Source: Sphingomonas yabuuchiae (GTDB taxonomy: Bacteria > Pseudomonadota > Alphaproteobacteria > Sphingomonadales > Sphingomonadaceae). From it: a stretch of 64,000 nt of DNA. Shown here one piece after another: positions 53,826 to 62,622 of the stretch. Position numbers and translations under genes: made by a program. The stretch spans positions 95,258-159,257 of the forward strand of contig NZ_JACHNX010000009.1 of assembly GCF_014199595.1 (NCBI RefSeq), read 5' to 3'. The notes below the pieces were generated by a model that saw only the letters and a program-made list of their open reading frames with translations, ran no database searches and had not been told where the DNA came from. Each line of letters begins with the position of its first letter. Positions within the stretch are counted from its first letter, which is position 1.

Positions 53826-55139
53826 TTACTCGCCGAACACCCGCGCGAAGATCGTGTCGACATTCTTATAGTGATAATCGAGGTCGAACCGAGCCTCGAT
53901 CTCCTCGACCGACAGCGCGGCGGTCACGTCGGCATCGGCCTTGAGCAGTTCCATCAGCGACAGTTCGCCGTCCGACTCCCAGACCTTCATCGCGTTGCGC
54001 TGGACGAGGCGATAGCTGTCCTCGCGGCTCACGCCCGCCTGGGTCAGCGCCAGCAGGACGCGCTGCGAATGGACCAGGCCGCCCATCTTGTTGAGGTTCT
54101 TCTCCATCCGCGCCGGATAGACGACCAGCTTGTCGATCACGCCGGTCAGGCGGGCCAGCGCGAAGTCCAGGGTGATGGTCGCGTCGGGGCCGATATAGCG
54201 CTCGACCGAGGAATGGCTGATGTCGCGCTCATGCCACAAGGCGACATTCTCCAGCGCGGGCGTCACGTAACCGCGCACCATGCGGGCGAGACCCGTCAGG
54301 TTCTCGGTCAGCACCGGGTTACGCTTGTGCGGCATCGCCGACGAACCCTTCTGGCCGGGCGAGAAATATTCCTCGGCCTCCAGAACCTCGGTGCGCTGCA
54401 GGTGGCGGACTTCGGTCGCGAGACGCTCGATCGAGCTGGCGATGACGCCCAGCGTCGCGAAGAACATCGCATGGCGATCGCGCGGGATGACCTGGGTCGA
54501 GACGGGCTCGACGGTCAGGCCCATCTTCTCGGCGACATGCGCCTCCACGCTGGGGTCGATATTGGCGAAGGTGCCGACCGCACCGGAGATGGCGCAGGTG
54601 GCGATGTCGGCACGCGCCGCTACCAGGCGGGCGCGGTTGCGGTCGAACTCGGCATAGGCCTGGGCCAGCTTCAGGCCGAAGGTCACCGGCTCGGCATGGA
54701 TGCCATGGCTGCGCCCGATGGTCGGGGTCAGCTTATGCTCATAGGCACGACGCTTGATGACGGCGAGCAGCGCGTCCAGATCCTCGATCAGGATGTCCGA
54801 GGCGCGGGCGAGCTGCACCGCCAGGCAGGTGTCGAGCACGTCGGACGAGGTCATGCCCTGGTGCAGGAAGCGTGCTTCCGGCCCGGTGCGCTCGGCGACA
54901 TGGGTCAGGAAGGCGATGACGTCGTGCTTGGTCTCGGCCTCGATCGAATCGATGCGGTCGATGTCGAAGTCGCCCGCGGCCTTGTCGGCTTCCCAGATGC
55001 GCGCGGCGGCTTCCTTGGGCACGACGCCCAGCTCGGCGAGCGCGTCGGTGGCATGGGCCTCGATCTCGAACCAGATGCGGAAACGGGTCTGGGGGTCCCA
55101 GATCCGGGTCATGGGGGCACGGGAATAGCGCGGAATCAT
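53826..55139 (-). CDS. purB: PurB, adenylosuccinate lyase
   Basis: 437 residues of the fumarase/aspartase superfamily: IPRYSRAPMTRIWDPQTRFR at the start, FLHQGMTSSDVLDTCLAVQL, TIGRSHGIHAEPVTFGLK (catalytic histidine), and the signature GSSAMPHKRNPVLTEN. It works twice in purine synthesis (SAICAR and adenylosuccinate). A 54-base inverted repeat lies in its upstream region. Confidence 0.97.
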   Translation of the reverse strand: MIPRYSRAPMTRIWDPQTRFRIWFEIEAHATDALAELGVVPKEAAARIWEADKAAGDFDIDRIDSIEAETKHDVIAFLTHVAERTGPEARFLHQGMTSSDVLDTCLAVQLARASDILIEDLDALLAVIKRRAYEHKLTPTIGRSHGIHAEPVTFGLKLAQAYAEFDRNRARLVAARADIATCAISGAVGTFANIDPSVEAHVAEKMGLTVEPVSTQVIPRDRHAMFFATLGVIASSIERLATEVRHLQRTEVLEAEEYFSPGQKGSSAMPHKRNPVLTENLTGLARMVRGYVTPALENVALWHERDISHSSVERYIGPDATITLDFALARLTGVIDKLVVYPARMEKNLNKMGGLVHSQRVLLALTQAGVSREDSYRLVQRNAMKVWESDGELSLMELLKADADVTAALSVEEIEARFDLDYHYKNVDTIFARVFGE

Positions 55140-55161
55140 CGGGGCACCTTCAGGTCGTGGA

Positions 55162-55215
55162 AACGGCACGGCTCACCGTGCACTCCCTTTCGGAATCACG
55201 GCGTACCGTGCCGTT
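55162..55215 (-). promoter_or_regulatory. Inverted repeat in the purB upstream region
   Basis: AACGGCACGGCTCACCGTG and CACGGCGTACCGTGCCGTT pair at 16 of 19 positions across a 16-base loop, 23-76 bases upstream of the purB ATG. It could be a leader hairpin or an operator for purine control; the sequence does not settle which. Confidence 0.55.
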
Positions 55216-55354
55216 AGCAGGGACGAGCCGAGCCTTCAAATCCCAAGGACGGATCCCCATCTGGCATAATGGAGTTTAGGACCGTATCACTAATGATGAA
55301 GATGCGTTTCTGATCTTCACAGTCATCGATCGACCAACGTAAGGGAGAGACGAG

Positions 55355-55798
55355 ATGATGAAATATGCTTTTCTTAGCGCCGCGATGATGGTGTCTGCCC
55401 CCGTTCTGGCCCAGGTCACGCCTGCGCCGGCCCAGACCACTCCGGCTACACCGCAAGCTGCTCCGGCAACCGCCGCCGACCCGGCGCAGACTGCGCAACC
55501 TACCGCTGATGCATCCGCATCCACCCAGGGTCAGGTGCAGGCGAACGGCAGCCAGATCGCCCAGGTCGTCGACACGCAGTTCCCGACCTATGACAAGGAC
55601 GGTGACGGCAAGCTGAACAAGGCCGAATTCGCCCAGTGGATGGTTGCGCTGAAGTCGCAGACTGACCCGTCGACCAAGGCCGATGCGCCCGCGACGAAGA
55701 AGTGGGTCGGCAGCGCCTTTGCCCAGGCGGATACCGACAAGGACAAGACGGTGTCCAAGACCGAGCTGACCGGCTTTCTGAGCCAGGGGCAGGGCTAA
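55355..55798 (+). CDS. Exported EF-hand calcium-binding protein
   Basis: 147 residues. Signal peptide MMKYAFLSAAMMVSAPVLAQ, then an alanine/proline/threonine-rich low-complexity linker (about residues 21-60), then EF-hands YDKDGDGKLNKAEF and a second ADTDKDKTVSKTEL. Only the first loop has the full set of acidic ligands plus glycine. Likely a periplasmic calcium-binding or signalling protein. An ATG three bases later is equally possible. Confidence 0.87.
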   Translation: MMKYAFLSAAMMVSAPVLAQVTPAPAQTTPATPQAAPATAADPAQTAQPTADASASTQGQVQANGSQIAQVVDTQFPTYDKDGDGKLNKAEFAQWMVALKSQTDPSTKADAPATKKWVGSAFAQADTDKDKTVSKTELTGFLSQGQG

Positions 55799-55851
55799 GA
55801 CCGGAACACCCCCCCCTTCCGTTCCGACGATTCCCCGAGCGGGGATGAGCG

Positions 55852-55885
55852 GGGCCGTCGTACCTTCGGGTTCGGCGGCCCTTTG
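55852..55885 (+). terminator. Terminator after the EF-hand gene
   Basis: GGGCCGTCGTACC-TTCG-GGTTCGGCGGCCC, followed by TTTG. The stem is strong and slightly imperfect; the T-run is short. Confidence 0.6.
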
Positions 55886-55942
55886 CGTTGGGCCATCCCG
55901 ATCCTTCCCATCGCAAGATGGGGAGCAATGTGACGGGGCACG

Positions 55943-55980
55943 AAAAAGGGCAGGGGCGTCGCCGCCACCTGCCCTTCTTT
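55943..55980 (-). terminator. Terminator of rplY (also works in the plus direction)
   Basis: On the minus strand: AAAAGAAGGGCAGGTGGCGG..CCTGCCCTTTTTCG. Flanking A- and T-tracts on both sides make it bidirectional. Confidence 0.82.
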
Positions 55981-56015
55981 TCGTTCGCTGACCTCGAAAG
56001 GAAAGCGAGGCCGGA

Positions 56016-56630
56016 TCAGGCCTCTTCCGAACCTTCGGCCTGCGCGTCGGCGTCGATCGCCTCGTCCTCGGCGGTCAGGACCGTCGGGGCGACGATGGTG
56101 GCGATCGCGAAGTCGCGGTCGTCGATGGCGGGCTCGGCGCCCTTGGGCAGCTTCACGTCCGAGATGTGGATCGAGTCGCCGATCGCCAGACCCTTCAGCG
56201 AGACGCTGATTTCGGTCGGGATGTTGGCGGCGTCGACGACCAGCTCGATCTCGTGGCGGGTGACGTTCAGGACGCCGCCCTGCTTCACGCCGCTCTCGTC
56301 TTCGTCGGTGAACACGACGGGCACGGCGACCGTGACGGTCTCATGCTCGCCGATGCGCACGAAGTCGACATGCAGCGGGCGATCGGTGACGGGATGGAAC
56401 GCGACGTCCTTCGCCAGCGTGCGCTGGCCGTCCACCATGATGACCGAGGTGAAGAAATGACCGGTCATCAGCGCCTTGACGAGGGCCTTCTCTTCGAGAT
56501 GGATCGACGCGGCGGCCTTGTTCTGGCCATAGATCACGGCGGGGACGCGGCCTTCACGACGCAGCGAACGGGAGGCTCCCTTGCCAACCTGATCGCGCGT
56601 CTCGGCGGCGAGCGTAAGGGTGTCGCTCAT
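56016..56630 (-). CDS. rplY: RplY, 50S ribosomal protein L25 (CTC/TL5 type)
   Basis: 204 residues: [40 protein letters not shown] (5S rRNA-binding L25 domain), then the longer C-terminal TL5 domain ([20 protein letters not shown]) and an acidic tail. The two-domain form is the general-stress CTC type. Start at ATG 56630. Confidence 0.96.
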   Translation of the reverse strand: MSDTLTLAAETRDQVGKGASRSLRREGRVPAVIYGQNKAAASIHLEEKALVKALMTGHFFTSVIMVDGQRTLAKDVAFHPVTDRPLHVDFVRIGEHETVTVAVPVVFTDEDESGVKQGGVLNVTRHEIELVVDAANIPTEISVSLKGLAIGDSIHISDVKLPKGAEPAIDDRDFAIATIVAPTVLTAEDEAIDADAQAEGSEEA

Positions 56631-56766
56631 TCCAGTAACTCCGAAACAAAATGGATATAGGCTTCCGACCACGCCTCCAGGGATGACCATGACCGGAAGC
56701 GGCGGCGCATAGCGGCAAAGACTGGAAAATACAAGGCCGATGCCGCCGCGCCGCCCCCGTTCTCGC

Positions 56767-57336
56767 TTAAAACCGGATCGGGAGGCCGACCATGATGCGG
56801 CCATGGGACTCGCCGGCTTGTCCCCGCACGCGGAGCGAGAGGTTGCGGTTCAGCCGCTGCTCGATACCCAGGCCTGCGACCAGTCCGCTGGTTTCATCGA
56901 GCGAGCCGTCCGACAGGACGTTCGACGAGAGCCGCGTGTCGAAGCGATAGCCGCCATAGCCCGCCTCGGCGACGATCATGGTGTCGCGGCCCAGGACATA
57001 GCCCGCGCGGGCTGTCAGGCTGTATCCCCATGTCGCCTTTTGTTCGGCATAGGCGAAGACCTGCTGGCTTCGCGCGGTCCCGCCGCCGCCATGGACCGCG
57101 ACTTCTCCGCCCAGCCGCAGCCGCTTCCCCATAGGCGCCATCCATCCGGCAAAGCCGCCGCCCGCCAGCCCGGTCGTTCGATAGGTCATGTCGTTATCGC
57201 CATTGTCCAGCGTAAAGCCGTGGATCACGGCCCCGGCTTCGGGCCCTGCATAAGGCCCCGCAAATACGGGCTTTTCCTGCGCGAAGGCAGTGGCGGGCAA
57301 GCAGGTCAGCAGTATGGCGGCGAACAGGATGCGCAT
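56767..57336 (-). CDS. Outer-membrane beta-barrel protein (OmpA/opacity-like), unknown role
   Basis: 189 residues from ATG 57336: signal peptide [20 protein letters not shown], then alternating strands with Gly and aromatic residues ([40 protein letters not shown]) and a C-terminal strand ending in phenylalanine ([10 protein letters not shown]), typical for BAM recognition. A GAAGGA site supports this start over one 24 bases upstream. Confidence 0.82.
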   Translation of the reverse strand: MRILFAAILLTCLPATAFAQEKPVFAGPYAGPEAGAVIHGFTLDNGDNDMTYRTTGLAGGGFAGWMAPMGKRLRLGGEVAVHGGGGTARSQQVFAYAEQKATWGYSLTARAGYVLGRDTMIVAEAGYGGYRFDTRLSSNVLSDGSLDETSGLVAGLGIEQRLNRNLSLRVRGQAGESHGRIMVGLPIRF

Positions 57337-57427
57337 CGAGAACGTCCTTCGATCGGTCATAGGGCTCCCCATCGATTCCCTATGAATATTAATGTATGAT
57401 AGTTATGAATTTCTGTAAAACAGAAAG

Positions 57428-58063
57428 ATGATGATGGCGGGCAGATATTTCATGAGCCGGGGGCGGGCTCGGGCGGTGCGGGCGTTCGCGGTGTTGTGCT
57501 TCCTGATTGCGGGGGCGGGGGTCGCGACGCTGCCCACGATGCTGGTGGGGCCGCAGTGGCAGGCCTTCATGATCGACTGCGACGACGGATGCCGCGCCAA
57601 GCCCCAGCCGCTCGATCAATTGTCGCCGGAGGTCCGGCATGTCATCGCCAATCTGCCCAAGGCCTCGGAACGCATGACCACTGCCATGGCGGAACCCTAT
57701 TGGTGGTGGCGATTGTTGGGCATCCAGATGCTGGATGCCTTGCCCTTCACGCTATTGTTCTTCTCGGTCGGCATGGCGCTATGGCGTTTCAGCAATCGGC
57801 AGGAGCATCGCGATTGGAGCGGAATGCGCTGGTTGCAGCGGGCGACCGCCGCGGGCATTGCCATGGCCATCGCCGAACCCCTGGCACAAGTGTTGCGGGA
57901 TGCCGTCTTTCTGGGGGCGATGACGGATGTCGGGGCCTTTTCCTATTCGGTGGAATTTACCCTGATTATCGAGCGACTGCTGCTCGCCTGTGCGGCCTGG
58001 GCCGCGACCTGGGCGCTGGCGGCGGGGTTGCGCGCGCGGGGCGATCTGGCCGAGATCGTCTGA
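57428..58063 (+). CDS. DUF2975-type membrane protein
   Basis: 211 residues with about four membrane segments: AVRAFAVLCFLIAGAGVATL at the N-terminus, LDALPFTLLFFSVGMALWRF, a third near residue 140, and LLLACAAWAATWALAAGLRA near the end. DUF2975 proteins are typically paired with a small XRE regulator, as here (TGATG overlap). Function unknown. Confidence 0.8.
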   Translation: MMMAGRYFMSRGRARAVRAFAVLCFLIAGAGVATLPTMLVGPQWQAFMIDCDDGCRAKPQPLDQLSPEVRHVIANLPKASERMTTAMAEPYWWWRLLGIQMLDALPFTLLFFSVGMALWRFSNRQEHRDWSGMRWLQRATAAGIAMAIAEPLAQVLRDAVFLGAMTDVGAFSYSVEFTLIIERLLLACAAWAATWALAAGLRARGDLAEIV

Positions 58064-58299
58064 TGCCCGTGACCGTCCATCTCGATATGATGCTGGTGCG
58101 CCGCAAGGTGAAGTCGAACGAACTCGCCCGCGCGATCGGGATCACCGAATCGAACCTGTCGCTGTTGAAGTCGGGCAAGGTGAAGGGGGTGCGCTTTTCC
58201 ACCCTGGCGGCCATCTGCCGCTATCTCGACTGCGAGCCGGGGGACATATTGGGTTACGAGCCCTCCGACGACGACCTGACCACCGAGGATGGCGCTTGA
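58063..58299 (+). CDS. Small XRE/HTH regulator paired with the DUF2975 protein (YozG-like)
   Basis: 78 residues: VHLDMMLVRRKVKSNELARA and IGITESNLSLLKSGKVKGVR form the helix-turn-helix, then TLAAICRYLDCEPGDILGYE. The layout matches the compact Cro/C1 regulators found beside DUF2975 genes. The start overlaps the upstream stop; the end overlaps the convergent kinase-like gene by 46 bases. Confidence 0.9.
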   Translation: MPVTVHLDMMLVRRKVKSNELARAIGITESNLSLLKSGKVKGVRFSTLAAICRYLDCEPGDILGYEPSDDDLTTEDGA

Positions 58300-59123
58300 T
58301 CGGTCGCCAACACAAGGGCGCAGGTCCGACCGGTGGTGATCGTACAGCGGGTGCCGAGCATCCGGGGCTCGCCGTCGAACAGCGCCAGGCCGGCTTTGCG
58401 GCTGGCCAGTCGGAATGACGAGGCGGTGGCGCGCGTCACGCCCTTCGCCTCGGCCCAATTGCCCCGCATCGCAGCCCACCCCAGTTCCATCATCCGCCGC
58501 CAGTGCCGCGCATCCACCGCCGTCAGTGCCATCACTGCCTCGCCCGGCTGGACGAACACCGCCTGATAGGCACGGGGGAGCTCCGGCATATCCTGCAACC
58601 GCAAGCCCCGGCCGAAGGTCCGGCGCCATGCCTGACCGATCGCGCGGAGAAGTTGCCTGGGTCGCCCAGCGCGCGCGGCTTCACGGGCATGAACCCAGCG
58701 GGTGGCGGGGCCGAGGATCAGCCCGGCATAGGCGCGGTGTCCGTCGCCGGTGACATAAGGAAGCGCGATCCGGCGGGGTGGCGGCCTCTGTTCCAGCCTT
58801 TCCAGGATCGTTTCGGCCGAAACATCGCCGTGCAGCTGCTTGGCCAGCAGGTTCATTGTGCCGCCGGGCAGGATCAGCACCGATCCCGCCCAGCCATCGA
58901 GTGCGGTGAGTACGGCGTTGACGGTGCCGTCTCCCGCCAGCAGCACGACCAGCGTCGCGCCCGCCGTATTGAGGTCCATGGGGGAGGGGATGGCCTGATC
59001 GGGAAAGCCGGTCCGCCCGACCAGGGTCCGGCCTTGCGCGGCCAGCCGTGTCTCGATCTGCGCGATGCCGTCGGCAGCGGTCGAGCCGGACCCGGCATTC
59101 GTCACCAACCAGCATCGCCGCAT
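58254..59123 (-). CDS. Diacylglycerol-kinase/sphingosine-kinase-like protein
   Basis: 289 residues. RCWLVTNAGSGSTAADGIAQ at the start, VVLLAGDGTVNAVLTALDGW (the GDGT nucleotide motif) and LILPGGTMNLLAKQLHGDVS. The C-terminal domain is less conserved. The family phosphorylates lipids; in a sphingomonad a sphingoid or diacylglycerol substrate is possible, but this is inference. Confidence 0.85.
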   Translation of the reverse strand: MRRCWLVTNAGSGSTAADGIAQIETRLAAQGRTLVGRTGFPDQAIPSPMDLNTAGATLVVLLAGDGTVNAVLTALDGWAGSVLILPGGTMNLLAKQLHGDVSAETILERLEQRPPPRRIALPYVTGDGHRAYAGLILGPATRWVHAREAARAGRPRQLLRAIGQAWRRTFGRGLRLQDMPELPRAYQAVFVQPGEAVMALTAVDARHWRRMMELGWAAMRGNWAEAKGVTRATASSFRLASRKAGLALFDGEPRMLGTRCTITTGRTCALVLATDQAPSSVVRSSSEGS

Positions 59124-59182
59124 CGTCGCCCCGCCCCTTCATCGGCCGTCCGGGCCAGACTGTCGGTAGAACAGGCTTTTGC

Positions 59183-59213
59183 GTCCGGGCGATGACGATG
59201 CCGTCGCCCGGAC
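59183..59213 (-). terminator. Stem-loop downstream of the TraB/GumN gene
   Basis: GTCCGGGCGA / TCGCCCGGAC perfect 10-bp stem, about 20 bases past the TraB/GumN stop on the minus strand. No U-tract. Confidence 0.55.
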
Positions 59214-59231
59214 CGGACCCCGTGACGGGGA

Positions 59232-60131
59232 TCAATAGGCGATGCGTTCGGCCTTGATCCCCTGCTTGGCGAGCTGCGCCTGGACGCTGTCGTTACCCGC
59301 CAGATGCCCCGCGCCGACCGCGATGAAGATGGTGCCGGGCTTGGCCATGCGCTCCTTGATCCACGTCGCCCAGCGGGCGTTGCGGTCGGTCAGCAAGGTC
59401 TTGGCGACCTCGGGCGAGTCCTTCAGGCTTTCGTTCATCGTCTTGGCCAGCGCATCGGGATCGCCCTTGGCCCATTCGTCGACCATCTCGGCCATTTCCT
59501 CGCCCGCCTTGGGCAGGTCGTCGACCGTCGAGGTCAGGAACTCGATCTGCGCCTTTTGCGACAGGCCGTTGAAAAAGCCGATCTGCTGCTCGGCGGTTTC
59601 CAGCCCGGCGACCGGCTTGTTCGCCGCCTTGGCCGCGTCGGCCAGCACGGTTTCCGGCCCGTTCTTCGGATCGTAGCCCAGCTTCTGGATCGGCGCGAGC
59701 GACAGGGTGACGCCCACCAGCCACGGCTTCATCCGGTCGAAGTTGCGCGGATCGGCCCCCAGATCGGTCACCGCCTTCAGATAGGCGCCGCGCTTGTCGG
59801 CGGGCAGCTGCTCGGTCAGGGTAGGGCCGGTGGTGACGAAGCCGTTCTTCATCACGATCTGCTGCATCGTCGCCGGATCGGGCTGCACCATCTCCAGCAT
59901 CAGCTGGTCCGACTTGTCGAAGGCGGTCTTCACCGCCTCGTCGAACCAGGACAGGCCGGGCTTCAGCACATGGATGGTGCCGAACAGATAGATGGTCGTG
60001 TCGGCATCCTTGACCACCCACAAAGCGGGATCGGCATCATTGGCAGCTTGCGCGGGCTTGCTCTGTGCACAGGCGGGCAGCGCCAGCATCAGCGCGAGCG
60101 AGGTGAGGGCGGCTTTCATGATCGTCTTCAT
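59232..60131 (-). CDS. TraB/GumN family protein
   Basis: 299 residues: signal peptide KTIMKAALTSLALMLALPAC+AQ, then ALWVVKDADTTIYLFGTIHV (GTIH motif) and GTIFIAVGAGHLAGND near the C-terminus, the TraB/GumN landmarks. The Tiki-like fold implies a metal-dependent protease or related enzyme; substrate unknown. The cysteine at the end of the signal may be a lipobox. Confidence 0.9.
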   Translation of the reverse strand: MKTIMKAALTSLALMLALPACAQSKPAQAANDADPALWVVKDADTTIYLFGTIHVLKPGLSWFDEAVKTAFDKSDQLMLEMVQPDPATMQQIVMKNGFVTTGPTLTEQLPADKRGAYLKAVTDLGADPRNFDRMKPWLVGVTLSLAPIQKLGYDPKNGPETVLADAAKAANKPVAGLETAEQQIGFFNGLSQKAQIEFLTSTVDDLPKAGEEMAEMVDEWAKGDPDALAKTMNESLKDSPEVAKTLLTDRNARWATWIKERMAKPGTIFIAVGAGHLAGNDSVQAQLAKQGIKAERIAY

Positions 60132-60179
60132 GGGATCGGACTTTCGGAAAAGGAAGGGCCGGATGGGAAAAGGGAGAGA

Positions 60180-60623
60180 TCAGGCATATTTGCGCCAGAG
60201 CCAGACAACGCTGCCGACTATCAGCATTGCGCCATATACCCATTCGAACTGGACCGGCGGTAACGCGCCGCCGCGCCACAGGAACCACCAGACGGGCACG
60301 CTGAGGGCGACCGTATAGAAGCTGGCGACCGCACCGTCGCGATAGGCCTGACGCTCATGCTCGTCGACGACCCGGTGCCAGCGCCACGAGATGACGGGAA
60401 TGACCACGCCCCAGACCAGTGCCATCAAGATGGCGAACCAGAGCGGCAGCGGCGAGGTCCAAACGGCGTCATGGTCGAGATGCCTGCCCTGGGGCGTGGA
60501 TACAAACGATACGGTCGCCAGCGCGAGACCGGCCAAGCCGCCTATGCCCCCCGACAAAGCGAGCAGTCGGTGATTGGCGCGCTCGCTCGGGCCACGGCTG
60601 TCGCGTTGGGATAGATCGGTCAT
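60180..60623 (-). CDS. Predicted multi-helix membrane protein of the XRE-linked module
   Basis: 147 residues with about four helices: LLALSGGIGGLAGLALATVS, PLPLWFAILMALVWGVVIPV, VASFYTVALSVPVWWFLWRG and a fourth near WVYGAMLIVGSVVWLWRK. A DEHERQAYRDG stretch between helices 2 and 3 resembles the neighbouring membrane protein's ETDEMQRRLAIET. Four-base overlap upstream. Unknown function. Confidence 0.75.
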   Translation of the reverse strand: MTDLSQRDSRGPSERANHRLLALSGGIGGLAGLALATVSFVSTPQGRHLDHDAVWTSPLPLWFAILMALVWGVVIPVISWRWHRVVDEHERQAYRDGAVASFYTVALSVPVWWFLWRGGALPPVQFEWVYGAMLIVGSVVWLWRKYA

Positions 60624-60811
60624 GGTCGCACCTCGATAAACAGATGGACGGAAAATTTGGGGATCGCGACCTGATGGGCAGCGACGCTGTCGGCCTGCAT
60701 GTCGGGGCGGATCGCATTGAACGTAAACTCGCCCACCCGTCCGGCACCCCAGCCGAGGAGCGACAGGGCCATGCCGCTGCCGATGACCGCGCGGGTCAGG
60801 CGGCGGCTCAT
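60620..60811 (-). CDS. Small single-helix protein of the XRE-linked module
   Basis: 63 residues: an N-terminal hydrophobic segment (AVIGSGMALSLLGWGAGRVG) then a polar tail (VAAHQVAIPKFSVHLFIEVR). Overlaps by four bases with genes on both sides, which supports it as a genuine operon member. No family known. Confidence 0.65.
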   Translation of the reverse strand: MSRRLTRAVIGSGMALSLLGWGAGRVGEFTFNAIRPDMQADSVAAHQVAIPKFSVHLFIEVRP

Positions 60812-61257
60812 GACCGCACCCGCCGGAGGACGTAGAAGGTCAGCCCGATCATCACCGATACGCCCCAGCTATAGTCCCCGAAATCGACTCGATCCGTCTG
60901 CGCTCCGACGATGGTCAGCAGTGGGTGAAGCACGAAGTTCGTGACCCCGATCACGGCCCAGGTCTCGATTGCCAGCCGCCGCTGCATCTCGTCAGTCTCG
61001 CGCCAGTTGCGCCAAGTCATGACGCCGACGACGATCAGCATGATGACTGCGGCAAGCTGCGCCAAGGGATGGGGCAGGGATGCTCGAGGACGATGGAGGA
61101 AGCCGTCGATGAACCCCTCCAGAAAAGGCAGGCCGACGACCAGCAGGATCGCCATGACGATCAGCGCGATCCGCCGCCGCGTCTTGCGCGCCGCGCGCTC
61201 GGCCACGCGTGCCTCACCCCAACGGGCGCTACCCTCACTCACCGTCATGTTCATCAT
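60808..61257 (-). CDS. Predicted membrane protein following the XRE regulator
   Basis: 149 residues with about three to four helices: RRRIALIVMAILLVVGLPFL, LAQLAAVIMLIVVGVMTWRN, AVIGVTNFVLHPLLTIVGAQ and a C-terminal VSVMIGLTFYVLRRVRS. An acidic/arginine loop (RETDEMQRRLAIET) lies between helices. The ATG at 61257 overlaps the XRE gene end by 23 bases and follows GAGGAG. Unknown function. Confidence 0.75.
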   Translation of the reverse strand: MMNMTVSEGSARWGEARVAERAARKTRRRIALIVMAILLVVGLPFLEGFIDGFLHRPRASLPHPLAQLAAVIMLIVVGVMTWRNWRETDEMQRRLAIETWAVIGVTNFVLHPLLTIVGAQTDRVDFGDYSWGVSVMIGLTFYVLRRVRS

Positions 61258-61438
61258 CGAAAATCTCCTCGATGGGCATTTCGAACAGCCGTCCGATGCG
61301 GAAGGCGAGCGGTAGCGAGGGGTCGTATTTCCCCGTCTCGATGGCGTTGACGGCCTGGCGCGAGACATCCAGCCGCCCGGCGAGTTCTGCCTGGCTCCAG
61401 TTGCGTTCGGCGCGCAGCACCTTGAGGCGATTTTTCAT
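61235..61438 (-). CDS. Small XRE/HTH transcriptional regulator
   Basis: 67 residues: KNRLKVLRAERNWSQAELAG and RLDVSRQAVNAIETGKYDPS form the classic HTH, followed by SLPLAFRIGRLFEMPIEEIF. This compact form usually regulates its own operon. GAGGAGG lies just before ATG 61438, fixing the start. Repeated TGACA/TGTCA sites lie upstream. Confidence 0.93.
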   Translation of the reverse strand: MKNRLKVLRAERNWSQAELAGRLDVSRQAVNAIETGKYDPSLPLAFRIGRLFEMPIEEIFDDEHDGE

Positions 61439-61464
61439 GTCCACCTCCTCTTGCATGGCCAACC

Positions 61465-61560
61465 TCCCTTTGTCACCCATGCATGACGTAATGTCAGGTG
61501 ACCATGACAAAGTGACAGCGAGTCGCGACATTGTCAACAAGACCTGACAAAATATCACGT
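61465..61560. promoter_or_regulatory. Cluster of TGTCA/TGACA half-sites upstream of the XRE operon
   Basis: TGTCA or TGACA(A/G) occurs at about 61471, 61492, 61505, 61513, 61532 and 61545, in both orientations, in a 75-base stretch that is AT-richer than its surroundings. It is likely the operator array and promoter for the XRE regulator. Confidence 0.55.
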
Positions 61561-61611
61561 CTGTCTGACTTTGTGCTTGAGCCGCTCACGCGGATGCGGC
61601 GCCGGCCCGCC

Positions 61612-61661
61612 CCCCCACCCGACCGCCCACAGCATATTCTGAATGGGCGGTCGGGTGGGGG
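61612..61661. repeat. 18-bp perfect inverted repeat upstream of glyQ
   Basis: CCCCCACCCGACCGCCCA (61612-61629) pairs exactly with TGGGCGGTCGGGTGGGGG (61644-61661) around a 14-base AT-richer loop. It lies ~75 bases before the glyQ ATG, in its leader or promoter region. It is not the CCCCTCCC hairpin family. Confidence 0.8.
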
Positions 61662-61734
61662 AGCGGCCGGTGCGGTTGCGAAAAGCCCGCTCGCCTTGAC
61701 CGCACAAGGGCCATCCGCCAAAGCCTGCCCCATT

Positions 61735-62622
61735 ATGCAGACCCGAAACGGCCCCCCGGAAGGACCACTTTCCTTCCAGCGCATGATCCTCACCCTCCAT
61801 GACTATTGGAGCGAGCGGGGATGCGTGATCCTGCAACCCTATGACATGGAGATGGGGGCGGGCACCTTTCACCCCGCGACCACGCTGCGCGCGCTGGGGC
61901 CGGACAGTTGGAACGCCGCCTTCGTCCAGCCGTGCCGCCGCCCGACCGACGGCCGCTATGGCGAGAACCCCAACCGGCTCCAGCATTATTACCAGTATCA
62001 GGTGATCCTGAAGCCCTCGCCCGCCGACCTGCAGGACCTGTATCTGGGCAGCCTGGCCGCGATCGGCGTGGACATGACCAAGCACGATATCCGCTTCGTC
62101 GAGGATGACTGGGAAAGCCCGACTTTGGGTGCCTGGGGCCTGGGCTGGGAAGTCTGGTGCGACGGGATGGAGGTGACCCAGTTCACCTATTTCCAGCAGA
62201 TGGGCGGATACGACATGAAGCCGGTCGCGGGCGAGCTGACCTATGGGCTCGAACGCCTGGCCATGTATATCCAGGACGTCGACAATGTGTACGACCTGCG
62301 CTTCAACGATGCGGGCGTGAGTTACGGCGACGTGTTTCTCGAAAACGAGAAGCAGATGTCGACCTGGAACTTCGAGGTCGCCGACACCGACACGCTGTTC
62401 GACGCCTTCAAAAAGGCGGCGGCCGAGTGCGAGCGCTGTCTGGAGGCCAAGCTGCCCATCCCCGCCTATGAACAGGCGATCAAGGCCAGCCACACCTTCA
62501 ACCTGCTGCAAGCGCGCGGCGTGATCTCGGTGGCGGAGCGCCAGGCCTATATGGGCCGCGTCCGCGATCTGGCGAAGGGCGCGTGCGGCGCCTGGATGGA
62601 CAAGAACGGCTGGGCCGCGTGA
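61735..62622 (+). CDS. glyQ: GlyQ, glycyl-tRNA synthetase alpha subunit
   Basis: 295 residues: [60 protein letters not shown] and [20 protein letters not shown]. The alpha subunit carries the class II catalytic core of the alpha2beta2 enzyme. ATG 61735 matches the usual N-terminus. The stop overlaps the glyS start (TGATG). Confidence 0.97.
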   Translation: MQTRNGPPEGPLSFQRMILTLHDYWSERGCVILQPYDMEMGAGTFHPATTLRALGPDSWNAAFVQPCRRPTDGRYGENPNRLQHYYQYQVILKPSPADLQDLYLGSLAAIGVDMTKHDIRFVEDDWESPTLGAWGLGWEVWCDGMEVTQFTYFQQMGGYDMKPVAGELTYGLERLAMYIQDVDNVYDLRFNDAGVSYGDVFLENEKQMSTWNFEVADTDTLFDAFKKAAAECERCLEAKLPIPAYEQAIKASHTFNLLQARGVISVAERQAYMGRVRDLAKGACGAWMDKNGWAA

